DNA from: Joostella atrarenae
GTDB taxonomy: Bacteria; Bacteroidota; Bacteroidia; Flavobacteriales; Flavobacteriaceae
NCBI RefSeq assembly: GCF_021764745.1
Contig: NZ_JAETXX010000001.1
Span: 186,001 to 250,000 of the forward strand
Length of the DNA: 64,000 nt
Direction: 5' to 3'
A program made the translations under genes and the position numbers. Below, one piece after another: positions 35,373 to 43,658 of this stretch. Position 1 is the first letter of the stretch, and every line of letters starts with the position of its first letter. The notes beneath the pieces were generated by a model. The model was given only the letters and a program-made list of their open reading frames with translations. It was not told the origin of the DNA and made no database searches.

Positions 35373-35403
35373 CAAAGGTAGAAATTAATATTAAATACAC
35401 AAC
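35373..35403 (-). promoter_or_regulatory. Promoter of the small RNA candidate
   Basis: Minus strand GTTG (35400-35403), a 19-base spacer, then TACCTTTG (35373-35380). This matches the Bacteroidota promoter in both boxes and spacing. Expected start of transcription is about 35367-35369. Confidence 0.78.
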
Positions 35404-35492
35404 AGGAAAAATCCCTATTTTTATATTATAAAATTATCTTAAATTTCTTATTGTTATGTTAAATGTACAAAAAAAATACATTCAACAATTAC

Positions 35493-35518
35493 TAAATACA
35501 TTAAAATTAATGTATTTA
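35493..35518. repeat. Perfect palindrome between the small RNA and asnS promoters
   Basis: TAAATACATTAA (35493-35504), two bases AA, then TTAATGTATTTA (35507-35518). The arms are exact complements. A further AATACATT lies about 20 bases to the left. It looks like a dimeric regulator's operator but may be an AT-rich coincidence. Confidence 0.55.
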
Positions 35519-35629
35519 ATGAAAAATTAATATTACGTGATAAATAAATAAAATTTTCTAATGGCTATTGAGTTTATATGTAGCTTTAAAATTTTATCTT
35601 TGCTTCCTCACTTATTGAAGTAACTCATA

Positions 35630-37063
35630 ATGAAATTAGATAGTATAAAAGAACTACTTGGAGGAGACAAACTTCTTCAAGAGGTGAACGTTAAAGGATG
35701 GATCCGTACTTTTAGAAGTAATCGTTTTATTGCTTTGAATGATGGTTCTACGATTAACAACATACAATGTGTTGTTGATTTTGAAAACACTTCAGAAAAA
35801 ATCCTTAAAGAAATCAATACTGGAGCTGCCGTAAGTATCACTGGTACTCTGGTAGAAAGCCAAGGTAAAGGTCAGAATGTAGAGATTCAAGTAAAAGACA
35901 TCTCTATATTAGGGCAAGCAAATCCAGATGAATATCCTATTCAACCAAAAAAGCACTCTTTAGAATTTCTTAGAGAAAAAGCACACCTTAGAGTACGTAC
36001 AAGCACTTTTAGCGCTATAATGAGGGTTCGATCTGCACTTTCTTTTGCTGTTCACCAATACTTTAATCAGAATGGATTTTATTATGTTAATACACCAATA
36101 ATTACAGGTTCTGATGCTGAAGGTGCTGGAGAGATGTTTAGAGTTTCTTCTTTAGATCCTAAAAACCCACCACTTACAGAAGACAACGAGATAAACTATA
36201 AAGAAGATTTCTTCGGAAAGGAAACAAATCTTACCGTTTCTGGGCAACTAGAAGCAGAGACATATGCTATGGGATTAGGGAAAGTATATACTTTTGGACC
36301 TACCTTTAGAGCAGAAAACTCCAATACTTCTAGACATTTAGCGGAATTTTGGATGATTGAGCCAGAAGTTGCCTTTCTAGATTTAGACGGAAATATGGAC
36401 TTGGCTGAAGACTTTATAAAGTATGTTATTAAATATGCTTTAGACAATTGCAAAGAAGATCTTGAGTTTTTAGAAGAAAGATTACTAAACGAAGAAAAAA
36501 CTAAACCACAGGCAGAAAGAAGCGAAATGAAGCTCACAGAAAAACTTCATTTTGTTCTAGATAATAACTTTAAAAGAGTTAGCTATACAGAGGCTATAGA
36601 TATTTTAAAGAACTGCAAACCTAATAAGAAGAAGAAATTCAATTATATTATTGAAGAATGGGGAGCAGATTTACAAAGTGAGCACGAGCGTTACCTTGTA
36701 GAAAAGCATTTTAAAACTCCAGTGATATTATTTGATTATCCAGCGGACATAAAAGCTTTTTACATGAGAGCTAATGAAGATGGTAAGACGGTAAGAGCTA
36801 TGGATATTCTTTTCCCTGGTATAGGTGAAATTGTTGGTGGAGCTCAAAGAGAAGAGCGCTACGACGTGCTTATGGAAAAGGTAAAAGCCATGGGAATCGA
36901 TGAAAAAGAACTATGGTGGTACTTAGATCTTAGAAAATTTGGTACTGCAACTCACAGTGGTTTCGGTTTAGGTTTTGAGAGATTAGTGCTCTTTGCTACT
37001 GGAATGACTAACATAAGAGACGTTATTCCTTTCCCAAGAACGCCACAAAGTGCAGAATTTTAG
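35630..37063 (+). CDS. asnS: Asparaginyl-tRNA synthetase
   Basis: A 477-residue class IIb synthetase that charges tRNA-Asn. The N-terminal OB-fold (residues ~10-110, [19 protein letters not shown]) is followed by the catalytic domain with motif 2 [25 protein letters not shown] and motif 3 [12 protein letters not shown]. The [13 protein letters not shown] segment is typical of AsnRS, not AspRS. Length and motifs are complete. A TATCTTTG -7 element lies at 35595-35602, and a terminator follows. Confidence 0.96.
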   Translation: MKLDSIKELLGGDKLLQEVNVKGWIRTFRSNRFIALNDGSTINNIQCVVDFENTSEKILKEINTGAAVSITGTLVESQGKGQNVEIQVKDISILGQANPDEYPIQPKKHSLEFLREKAHLRVRTSTFSAIMRVRSALSFAVHQYFNQNGFYYVNTPIITGSDAEGAGEMFRVSSLDPKNPPLTEDNEINYKEDFFGKETNLTVSGQLEAETYAMGLGKVYTFGPTFRAENSNTSRHLAEFWMIEPEVAFLDLDGNMDLAEDFIKYVIKYALDNCKEDLEFLEERLLNEEKTKPQAERSEMKLTEKLHFVLDNNFKRVSYTEAIDILKNCKPNKKKKFNYIIEEWGADLQSEHERYLVEKHFKTPVILFDYPADIKAFYMRANEDGKTVRAMDILFPGIGEIVGGAQREERYDVLMEKVKAMGIDEKELWWYLDLRKFGTATHSGFGLGFERLVLFATGMTNIRDVIPFPRTPQSAEF

Positions 37064-37088
37064 AATAAATTAACACTATACAGTAATA

Positions 37089-37128
37089 AAACTAGCTTGT
37101 GAAGCCATTTCATAAAGCTAGTTTTTTT
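37089..37128 (+). terminator. Intrinsic terminator after asnS
   Basis: Stem AAACTAGCTT / AAGCTAGTTT followed by a T run. Confidence 0.85.
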
Positions 37129-37154
37129 ATTTTTATATAAAGGTTACAAGACAT

Positions 37155-38618
37155 ATGCTTAAACAGCACTTACAATTTAAATTATCGCAAAAATTATCGC
37201 CGCAACAGATACAGTTAATGAAACTGATACAGTTGCCGACACAAGCTTTTGAGCAACGCTTAAAACAAGAGCTTGAGGAAAATCCTGCCTTAGAAAACGG
37301 TAAGGATGATACTACTGATTATGATAATGACGATATCGATAACTCTACTCAAGAAGATGATTATGATAGTGAGTCTATAAATGCTGAAGACATAAATGTT
37401 GATGAATATCTTAGTGATGATGAAGTACCTGAATATAGACTACAAGCTAACAACTACAGCAGTGACGATGAAGATAAATCTGTGCCTTATGCAGCGGGAA
37501 CATCTTTTCACCAACATCTTATAAATCAACTAAACACCTTTAGATTGAATGACGACCAAAGAGATATCGCTGAATTTCTTGTTGGAAGTGTTGATGAAAG
37601 TGGATACATAAGAAGATCTGTTCCAGATATTGTAGATGATTTAGCCTTTACCCAAAATGTTTTTACTGAAGAAAGTGAGGTAGAAAAAATATTTCAAGTA
37701 GTACAACAGTTAGATCCTGCTGGAGTCTGTGCAAGGGACTTACAGGAATGTTTGCTTATACAACTTGACAGGAAAGAACCCACCAAGAGCATAGAACTTG
37801 CGTATGAGATATTAGATAAATCTTTTGAGCAATTCACTAAGAAACACTACAGCAAGCTTATACAGAAATACGATATTACTGAAGAGGAATTAAGAGATGC
37901 CATTCATGAGATAGAACGGCTAAATCCTAAACCTGGCGGTTCGTATGCTGGTAATAACAGAATTGTAGAGCATGTAATTCCCGATTTTACAATTAAAATT
38001 ATTGATGGGGAGCTGGACCTTTCTTTAAATGGAAGAAATGCTCCAGAGCTACACGTATCTCGTGAGTATAATAACATGCTTAAAGGATATAAAGACACCA
38101 AAGCAAAATCTAAGTCGCAAAAGGACGCCGTACAGTTTATAAAACAAAAATTAGATGCGGCAAAATGGTTTATAGATGCTATAAAACAAAGGCAAGAGAC
38201 ACTATATGTCACCATGAACTGCATTATGCATTACCAAGAGGAATATTTTTTAACTGGGGACGAGCGTAAACTTAGACCCATGATTTTAAAAGATATTGCC
38301 GACACAATTGGAATGGATGTCTCTACAGTCTCTCGAGTTGCAAACAGTAAGTATGTTGACACTCCTTATGGAACAAAATTGATTAAAGAATTCTTTTCTG
38401 AATCAATGAAAAATGATGAAGGAGAAGACGTATCTACGAGAGAAATAAAGAAAATATTAGAAACGGTAATCAATGAAGAGGATAAAAGAAAACCTCTAAC
38501 AGATGATAAACTTGCTGCAATATTGAAAGAAAAGGGATACCCAATAGCTAGAAGAACTGTAGCAAAATATAGAGAACAACTTAACATCTCTGTTGCCCGC
38601 TTAAGAAAAGAAATTTAA
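37155..38618 (+). CDS. rpoN: RNA polymerase sigma-54 factor
   Basis: A 487-residue sigma-54. Region I is the Gln/Leu-rich N-terminus (FKLSQKLSPQQIQLMKLIQL). Region II is a strongly acidic linker (about 50-100). The core-binding domain has QQLDPAGVCARDLQECLLIQL, the helix-turn-helix has DIADTIGMDVSTVSRVANSKY, and the C-terminal RpoN box reads ARRTVAKYREQL, which recognises the -24 element. All parts needed for function are present. It would serve a subset of promoters through AAA+ activators, none of which is in this window. Overlaps the next gene by one base (TAATG). Confidence 0.96.
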   Translation: MLKQHLQFKLSQKLSPQQIQLMKLIQLPTQAFEQRLKQELEENPALENGKDDTTDYDNDDIDNSTQEDDYDSESINAEDINVDEYLSDDEVPEYRLQANNYSSDDEDKSVPYAAGTSFHQHLINQLNTFRLNDDQRDIAEFLVGSVDESGYIRRSVPDIVDDLAFTQNVFTEESEVEKIFQVVQQLDPAGVCARDLQECLLIQLDRKEPTKSIELAYEILDKSFEQFTKKHYSKLIQKYDITEEELRDAIHEIERLNPKPGGSYAGNNRIVEHVIPDFTIKIIDGELDLSLNGRNAPELHVSREYNNMLKGYKDTKAKSKSQKDAVQFIKQKLDAAKWFIDAIKQRQETLYVTMNCIMHYQEEYFLTGDERKLRPMILKDIADTIGMDVSTVSRVANSKYVDTPYGTKLIKEFFSESMKNDEGEDVSTREIKKILETVINEEDKRKPLTDDKLAAILKEKGYPIARRTVAKYREQLNISVARLRKEI

Positions 38619-39223
38619 TGCGATTATTCTCAAAGTTAATTAGCCACATCTTTAATCCTATTTTCTTACCGCTAGCAGGTACGATACTGTATTTCCTTAT
38701 ATCACCAAAATACAACCCGCCAGAAGCCAGAAAATTAATTCTTTTAGCAATACTAATTATCACCGTAGTAATACCATTTATATTCTTTTTACTATTAAAA
38801 AACTTAGGATGGATAACTACAAATAGTCTGAGCAACGTAAAAGAAAGGAAAGTGCCGCTCTATTTATGTATTATATTAATTTATATAACGTTAAAAAAAG
38901 TAGCTACAATAAATTTTTCGATAGAACTTTACTTCTTCTTTATTGGAATTTTGGGAGCACTTATAAGCTGTTTAATTATGGTTTACTTCAATTTTAAAGC
39001 AAGTATGCATATGATAGGAATTAGCGGCTTAGCGACGTTTATTTTAGGCCTATCTTTTCATTATGAAATCAACATTACTTTTGGCATTGCATTATTAATC
39101 TTGTTGCTGGGAACAATAGCTACCGCACGACTCTATTTAAAGTCTCATAATTATGCTGAAATAATGGTTGGAATGTTTTTAGGAGTTGTTACCCAGTTCT
39201 TAACTTTTGGGTACTGGTTATAA
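38618..39223 (+). CDS. PAP2-like integral membrane protein
   Basis: A 201-residue, largely hydrophobic protein with about six membrane helices. The segments KASMHMIGISG and ARLYLKSHNYAEIMVGMFLG occupy the places of PAP2 phosphatase motifs 2 and 3 (S-x-H and S-H-x-x-x-E), so it may be a lipid phosphate phosphatase-like protein. The first motif is not clear. It is translationally coupled to rpoN, and its 3' end overlaps that of the convergent PorT-like gene by six bases. Function otherwise unknown. Confidence 0.65.
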   Translation: MRLFSKLISHIFNPIFLPLAGTILYFLISPKYNPPEARKLILLAILIITVVIPFIFFLLLKNLGWITTNSLSNVKERKVPLYLCIILIYITLKKVATINFSIELYFFFIGILGALISCLIMVYFNFKASMHMIGISGLATFILGLSFHYEINITFGIALLILLLGTIATARLYLKSHNYAEIMVGMFLGVVTQFLTFGYWL

Positions 39224-39913
39224 TATATAAAATATTAATCCTGCTTTAAATATTTTTGGAGCTACAGGCTCACCATCGATAGTATATATATCATCTTCAA
39301 ATACATTGGTAAGATCATATTGCGCATAGAAATTCCACGTATTATATCCGAAACTAATATAGATTCCGTATTGCAAGTCTCTTATATCCTTATTTGAAAA
39401 TTTGATTGTCTCATCGTCTGTAATAAACTTAGAATTTCCAGAAATTAAATAAGACAACTTAACCCCACCATATATTCGCCAAAAACGATAATCTTCTGCT
39501 CTTGAAGAACGCCAACGAAATTCAATTGGGATTTCTACAAAACTCATAGAAAGCTTATTTCTGTTATAAGAAACATCATCAGGCACTTTTTGATACGTAA
39601 TAGTGCCATCTGCTTCTTCTGTAGCTAATAAATCACTATAAATAGCATTAAAAGATAATCCGGCACCAATACCTAACCCAATATTTCTTCTCCTATTAAT
39701 TGGTAAGTCTTTAATAAAACCTCCAATAATTCCATAAGAGAAACTGCTTTGGCCTATATCGCTAGGCGCTTGTGTTAGCAAGTTATAATTAATACCGAAA
39801 TAAAACTGGTCTTCAAAATACTTTTCATCTGCTTCTACCACTACAAGAGAATCTTGTTGCGCCCAAAGCAATGAGTTAAAGCATAATAAAAAGAAGAAAA
39901 TAATTCTTTTCAA
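39218..39913 (-). CDS. Outer-membrane beta-barrel protein, PorT/SprT-like
   Basis: A 231-residue protein with signal peptide (cleavage near LLWAQQ) and a small barrel of about eight strands (for example DQFYFGINYNLLTQ, LGIGAGLSFNAIY, IPIEFRWRSS, YGIYISFGYNTWNFYAQYDL), ending FKAGLIFYIL. Sequence and gene neighbourhood (rpoN on one side, exbD genes on the other) resemble PorT/SprT, a barrel protein required for type IX secretion in gliding Bacteroidota. General porin-family similarity would look much the same, so the specific assignment is moderate. Confidence 0.65.
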   Translation of the reverse strand: MKRIIFFFLLCFNSLLWAQQDSLVVVEADEKYFEDQFYFGINYNLLTQAPSDIGQSSFSYGIIGGFIKDLPINRRRNIGLGIGAGLSFNAIYSDLLATEEADGTITYQKVPDDVSYNRNKLSMSFVEIPIEFRWRSSRAEDYRFWRIYGGVKLSYLISGNSKFITDDETIKFSNKDIRDLQYGIYISFGYNTWNFYAQYDLTNVFEDDIYTIDGEPVAPKIFKAGLIFYIL

Positions 39914-39951
39914 TGAAGTCAGTTTTAATAATTTATAAAAGTAATTAAAAT

Positions 39952-39990
39952 AAAAAACGCTTCATATCCAATTGGAAAGAAGCGTTTTTT
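39952..39990. terminator. Terminator between exbD and the PorT-like gene
   Basis: Perfect 12-bp stem AAAAAACGCTTC (39952-39963) / GAAGCGTTTTTT (39979-39990). A/T runs on both sides allow function in either direction. It ends the leftward exbB-exbD transcript. Confidence 0.85.
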
Positions 39991-40017
39991 AAATATAAGT
40001 TTAACCGAAATGGATTA

Positions 40018-40500
40018 TTACTTTAAGTTTTGAAAAGCACTACCACCTTTGGTAGTATAGTTAATTTTTAATGCATTAACTTTTCTCAATTCTTGTTTAA
40101 TATCCGAAACGAGTCCCATATTGGTTTCGTTATCAACTTTCAAAGCAGTTGTAAGTACGTTTTGCAACTCCTCACGCTTTGAAGCTCTTTCAGCAAGTAC
40201 ATAGTTAGCTACCTCAGAAACATCAGCAAATTTATCATTCAATTGAATTTTTGCTGCTGTTCCAAATTTCTCTTGGTAACGTTGACTAGGTTTACCTGCA
40301 TAGATATAAATTACCCTGTCTTTTTTATCAAGCTTTTGAACTTGATCAGCATAAGGCAATTCATTTTTAACCATAAGAGAACTATCTTTCATTGTGGTAA
40401 CGGTCATGAAGAAAAATAACAACATGAAAACGATATCCGGCAATGATGCGGTTGAAACCGCAGGTAAATCCCCTTTCTTTTTCTTTGTGAATTTTGCCAT
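40018..40500 (-). CDS. exbD: ExbD/TolR-family biopolymer transport protein (second ExbD)
   Basis: A 160-residue protein with a short cytoplasmic N-terminus, one membrane helix (about residues 20-40: LPDIVFMLLFFFMTVTTM, with the conserved Asp needed for proton use), and a periplasmic domain. It is the last gene of a four-gene leftward unit. With ExbB it converts proton-motive force into movement of TonB, which would power the SusC transporters in this window. Two different ExbD proteins in one operon is the usual flavobacterial layout. Confidence 0.9.
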   Translation of the reverse strand: MAKFTKKKKGDLPAVSTASLPDIVFMLLFFFMTVTTMKDSSLMVKNELPYADQVQKLDKKDRVIYIYAGKPSQRYQEKFGTAAKIQLNDKFADVSEVANYVLAERASKREELQNVLTTALKVDNETNMGLVSDIKQELRKVNALKINYTTKGGSAFQNLK

Positions 40501-40520
40501 AATAGCTTGTACTAATTTAA

Positions 40521-41141
40521 TTAGTTATTTTTTGGTTCAGCCTCAGATAATTTTTGAGGATACATTTTCTGAATACGCTCTAACTTAGGCTTAAGCTCAT
40601 CTTTAATAGCATCTGAAGTTTTAGGATCTAAATAAGTATCATTCATTTCCGTAAAATCTCTACCATAAAGTCTTTGCGCTTCTCTGTTTCTCAACTCATT
40701 ATAAGCAGCTACCAATTCATTCTGTACTGCTATATACGTCCCATATTCAGTTAATCTATCATTCTGTAAAGAAATAATAGCTTTACTTGGGTGATCTGAA
40801 GACTCAGGATTTTTTGCTCCTTTACAATAGTCGCAAGGCTCTCCTTTCTCTCCTGTTCCTCCACCGTTATCCAAAAATTTTACAGCAGCTTCGCGAAGGT
40901 TTTTAAGGTCCATCACTTCTTCTTCAACAAGTAAGTCGTTGTTTTTATTAACAACTACCGTAAAGATATTTTTCTGCTTAATAATTGGCGGATTTTCTGG
41001 CGGCTCTATTGGTGGCAACTTACGATCTAATCCTGCATCTGTTTCTATAGTTGTTGTTACCAAGAAAAAGATCAGAAGTAGGAAAGCGATATCTGCCATT
41101 GAACCTGCGTTAACTTCAGGCGGTGCTCCTCTTCTTGCCAT
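40521..41141 (-). CDS. exbD: ExbD/TolR-family biopolymer transport protein (first ExbD)
   Basis: A 206-residue ExbD: MARRGAPPEVNAGSMADIAFLLLIFFLVTTT contains the single helix with its conserved Asp, followed by a periplasmic domain longer than normal. The insertion around residues 90-120 includes a CDYCKG pair of cysteines and Gly-rich sequence, which may form a disulfide or metal site. It lies 20 bases upstream of the second exbD and 18 bases downstream of the small membrane protein gene, clearly one operon. Partner of ExbB in TonB energisation. Confidence 0.9.
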   Translation of the reverse strand: MARRGAPPEVNAGSMADIAFLLLIFFLVTTTIETDAGLDRKLPPIEPPENPPIIKQKNIFTVVVNKNNDLLVEEEVMDLKNLREAAVKFLDNGGGTGEKGEPCDYCKGAKNPESSDHPSKAIISLQNDRLTEYGTYIAVQNELVAAYNELRNREAQRLYGRDFTEMNDTYLDPKTSDAIKDELKPKLERIQKMYPQKLSEAEPKNN

Positions 41142-41159
41142 TTTATATTGTTTTTATTG

Positions 41160-41579
41160 TTATTGTTTCTTAAATCCTCCTACTACCATTGCTAGTATAG
41201 CTAGTACAGCCAATATATAGAAAGTCCATAAACCTGCATCAACAGCTTTAACAGTCCCTTCTGTAACATCGATTCCTCTATCTGCCATTTGTTGTAGATT
41301 TACATCTGATCCATTAGCAAATACGAAGTAACTAACTAGTACGATTACAGCAAAAGCAGCAACAGAAATTAATGCTTTCTTCAATTTATCTGCATCAGAT
41401 GCTAGACCTACTATTGAAAAAATAAATGTAATTCCAGCAACAATAACAGTTAACCATATTCCTAGATTAATCATTATACCGATAAAACCTTCGTTGTCGT
41501 CATTTTGCGCTATAAGAACCCACAGCACTAATCCGATCACACTAAGTATTATCGCTAATATTTTAGCTATTTTATACAT
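41160..41579 (-). CDS. Four-helix membrane protein within the exbB-exbD operon
   Basis: A 139-residue protein with four predicted membrane helices (about 5-25, 35-60, 68-88 and 115-135) and a short extracytoplasmic loop between helices 3 and 4. No recognised domain. It sits between exbB and the first exbD with gaps of 18-24 bases. I recall this position being conserved in Flavobacteriaceae, so it may be an accessory part of the ExbB/ExbD motor; that is inference from context only. Confidence 0.8.
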   Translation of the reverse strand: MYKIAKILAIILSVIGLVLWVLIAQNDDNEGFIGIMINLGIWLTVIVAGITFIFSIVGLASDADKLKKALISVAAFAVIVLVSYFVFANGSDVNLQQMADRGIDVTEGTVKAVDAGLWTFYILAVLAILAMVVGGFKKQ

Positions 41580-41603
41580 ATCATTAATTATATTAAGTGC
41601 TTA

Positions 41604-42404
41604 TTATTTTTTGTGATCTACCAACATGTCTACTAAGATGATTGAAGCATCTTCCATGCTGTTAACTATACTATCAATTTTAGCGATAATGTAGTTGTAA
41701 AAAATCTGAAGTATAATAGCCACAATAAGACCAAATACTGTTGTTAATAAGGCAACTTGAATATCTCCTGCAATAAGAGATGCATCTAGTCCACCAGCAG
41801 CACTAATTTTTTCGAAGGCCTGAATCATCCCGATTACAGTACCCATAAATCCTAACATCGGCGCAATTGCGATGAATAGAGATAACCAAGAAACGTTTTT
41901 CTCTAATTGACCCATTTGTACACCACCATAAGCTACAACAGCTTTTTCAGCAGCATCAACTCCTTCGTCAACTCTGTCTAAACCTTGATAATAAATAGAT
42001 GCAATAGGACCTCTTGTGTTTCTACAAACTTCCTTAGCAGCTTCTACTCCTCCAGACGCTAATGCATCTTCTACTTTCTGAGTAAGCTTTTTAGTGTTTG
42101 TAGTTGCCATGTTCAAGAATATAATTCTTTCGATAGCCACAGCTAATCCTAAGATTAAACATAAAAGTACAATACCCATGAAGCCTGCGCCCCCTTGGAT
42201 AAATTTTTCTTTAAGGACTTGTTGGAATCCTTTTGACTCAGCTGCAGGAGCTTCATCTTGTACTAGTGCTGTTGAAGCATCATCAATAGCAACAATTTCT
42301 GAGATTTGATCAGCCACAACTGGAGTTAAATCCTTTGCGTTGGCAGTTGTTGCATTAAAAGCCAATAATCCGGCAATCGCCAGCATAGAGAATAGTCTTT
42401 TCAT
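41604..42404 (-). CDS. exbB: ExbB/TolQ-family proton channel protein
   Basis: A 266-residue MotA/TolQ/ExbB protein. It begins with a probable signal or first helix (MKRLFSMLAIAGLLAFNATTANA) and an extended linker, followed by three membrane helices. Characteristic segments are GLAVAIERIIFLN, LFIAIAPMLGFMGTVIGMIQAFEKIS and ALLTTVFGLIVAIILQIFYN. It is the first gene of the unit exbB-membrane protein-exbD-exbD and forms the pentameric channel around ExbD. tRNA-Ser lies just upstream in the same direction. Confidence 0.93.
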   Translation of the reverse strand: MKRLFSMLAIAGLLAFNATTANAKDLTPVVADQISEIVAIDDASTALVQDEAPAAESKGFQQVLKEKFIQGGAGFMGIVLLCLILGLAVAIERIIFLNMATTNTKKLTQKVEDALASGGVEAAKEVCRNTRGPIASIYYQGLDRVDEGVDAAEKAVVAYGGVQMGQLEKNVSWLSLFIAIAPMLGFMGTVIGMIQAFEKISAAGGLDASLIAGDIQVALLTTVFGLIVAIILQIFYNYIIAKIDSIVNSMEDASIILVDMLVDHKK

Positions 42405-42480
42405 TTCTTCTAAACTTAAATTTGTTCGTTAATAGGGTTAAAGATAAAAAAAAAATGTTATTAAACATTAAAAACTACAG

Positions 42481-42568
42481 CAGAGAGGAAGGGATTCGAA
42501 CCCTCGATACGCTTTTGACGTATACACACTTTCCAGGCGTGCGCCTTCGACCACTCGGCCACCTCTCT
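42481..42568 (-). tRNA. tRNA-Ser (anticodon GGA)
   Basis: On the minus strand, acceptor AGAGAGG pairs with CCTCTCT, and the D-arm begins TGGCCGAGTGG. Anticodon stem CACGC/GTGTG encloses loop CTGGAAA with anticodon GGA. There is a long variable arm (class II, as expected for Ser) and T-arm GAGGG-TTCGAAT-CCCTT. Discriminator is G. CCA is not encoded, unlike tRNA-Gln in this window. Confidence 0.96.
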
Positions 42569-42638
42569 ATATTTCATATAGCTTTAGACTGCCAAATAAC
42601 GAATTTTTTTTTAGTTGTTAAAATTTATGCCGTTAATT

Positions 42639-43658
42639 TTAAGACATTTCACCTCTTAAAGGTGTTTCATATATGGTTTTGAACACTTTACGTTGAATAT
42701 TATTCCCCATAAGATACATTAATTTTGTGATTGCAGCTTCGGTTGTTACATCTTTTCCACTAATTACACCTACTTTTCGTAAGTGAGAACTCGTTTCATA
42801 CTGTCCCATTATTACACTTCCACCGGAACATTGCGTTACATTCACAATTATCTTACCTGATTTTATGGCCTTTTCTAATAATTCTTCGAACCATTTTTCA
42901 GTAGGAGCATTTCCAGCCCCATAAGTTTCTAATATAATAGCCTTTGTATTTGGATTGCATAACAAACAGTTTAATGTACTCTCTGTAATCCCAGGAAATA
43001 ATTTTACCAAAGCTATATTTACATCCATTTCTTTATGGATCTTCAATTTTTTACGCGTTGGCTTCAACAAATATTCATAATTAACCTTTAAATGAACACC
43101 ACTTTCCGCCAATGGTGGATAATTTAAAGAAGCAAATGCCTGAAAATGCTCCGCATTTATTTTTGTTGTTCTATTTGCTCTGTATAATTTATATTCAAAA
43201 TAAAGACAAACCTCTCTAATAACCGCACTATTATTTTTTCTCAATGATGCAATCTGAATAGAAGTTATTAAATTCTCTTTTGCATCGGTACGTAAATCTC
43301 CAATTGGAAGTTGAGATCCCGTAAAAATAACTGGTTTTGAAAGATTTTCTAACATAAAGCTTAAAGCAGATGCTGTATAACTCATCGTATCACTTCCATG
43401 AAGCACTACAAATCCGTCATAATCTTCGTATCGCTCTTCAACAATCTCCACAATATGAACCCATGAACTCGGATTCATATTTGAGGAATCTATAGGCTCA
43501 TCAAAAGAAACTGTATTTATATTACAATCTAAAAGGGAAAGCTCTGGGATGCTCTTTAATAATTTATCAAAATTAAAAGCATGCAAAGCACCAGTGGCAG
43601 AATCTTTAACCATACCAATAGTTCCTCCTGTATAAATAAGTAATATTCTAGCCTGCAA
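42639..43658 (-). CDS. ansA: Type I (cytoplasmic) L-asparaginase
   Basis: A 339-residue asparaginase that hydrolyses asparagine to aspartate and ammonia. The two catalytic Thr regions are visible: IYTGGTIGM near the N-terminus and VLHGSDTMSYTASALSFML, with TGSQLPIGDLRTDA following. There is no signal peptide, which together with length fits the low-affinity cytoplasmic type. Its start overlaps the end of the acyltransferase gene by 11 bases, so the two are translationally coupled. Confidence 0.93.
   Translation of the reverse strand: MQARILLIYTGGTIGMVKDSATGALHAFNFDKLLKSIPELSLLDCNINTVSFDEPIDSSNMNPSSWVHIVEIVEERYEDYDGFVVLHGSDTMSYTASALSFMLENLSKPVIFTGSQLPIGDLRTDAKENLITSIQIASLRKNNSAVIREVCLYFEYKLYRANRTTKINAEHFQAFASLNYPPLAESGVHLKVNYEYLLKPTRKKLKIHKEMDVNIALVKLFPGITESTLNCLLCNPNTKAIILETYGAGNAPTEKWFEELLEKAIKSGKIIVNVTQCSGGSVIMGQYETSSHLRKVGVISGKDVTTEAAITKLMYLMGNNIQRKVFKTIYETPLRGEMS

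Larger units (their letters stand above)
35204..35629. other. Intergenic region before asnS
   Basis: A 426-base stretch without a protein gene. It holds a minus-strand small RNA candidate with its own promoter and terminator (35258-35403), a perfect AT-rich palindrome (35493-35518) and the asnS -7 element TATCTTTG (35595-35602). Confidence 0.7.

Noticed and set aside
42422-42682. Plus-strand ORF of 86 codons across the tRNA-Ser gene
   Set aside because: It is the antisense reading of tRNA-Ser and the ansA end; no coding signature.
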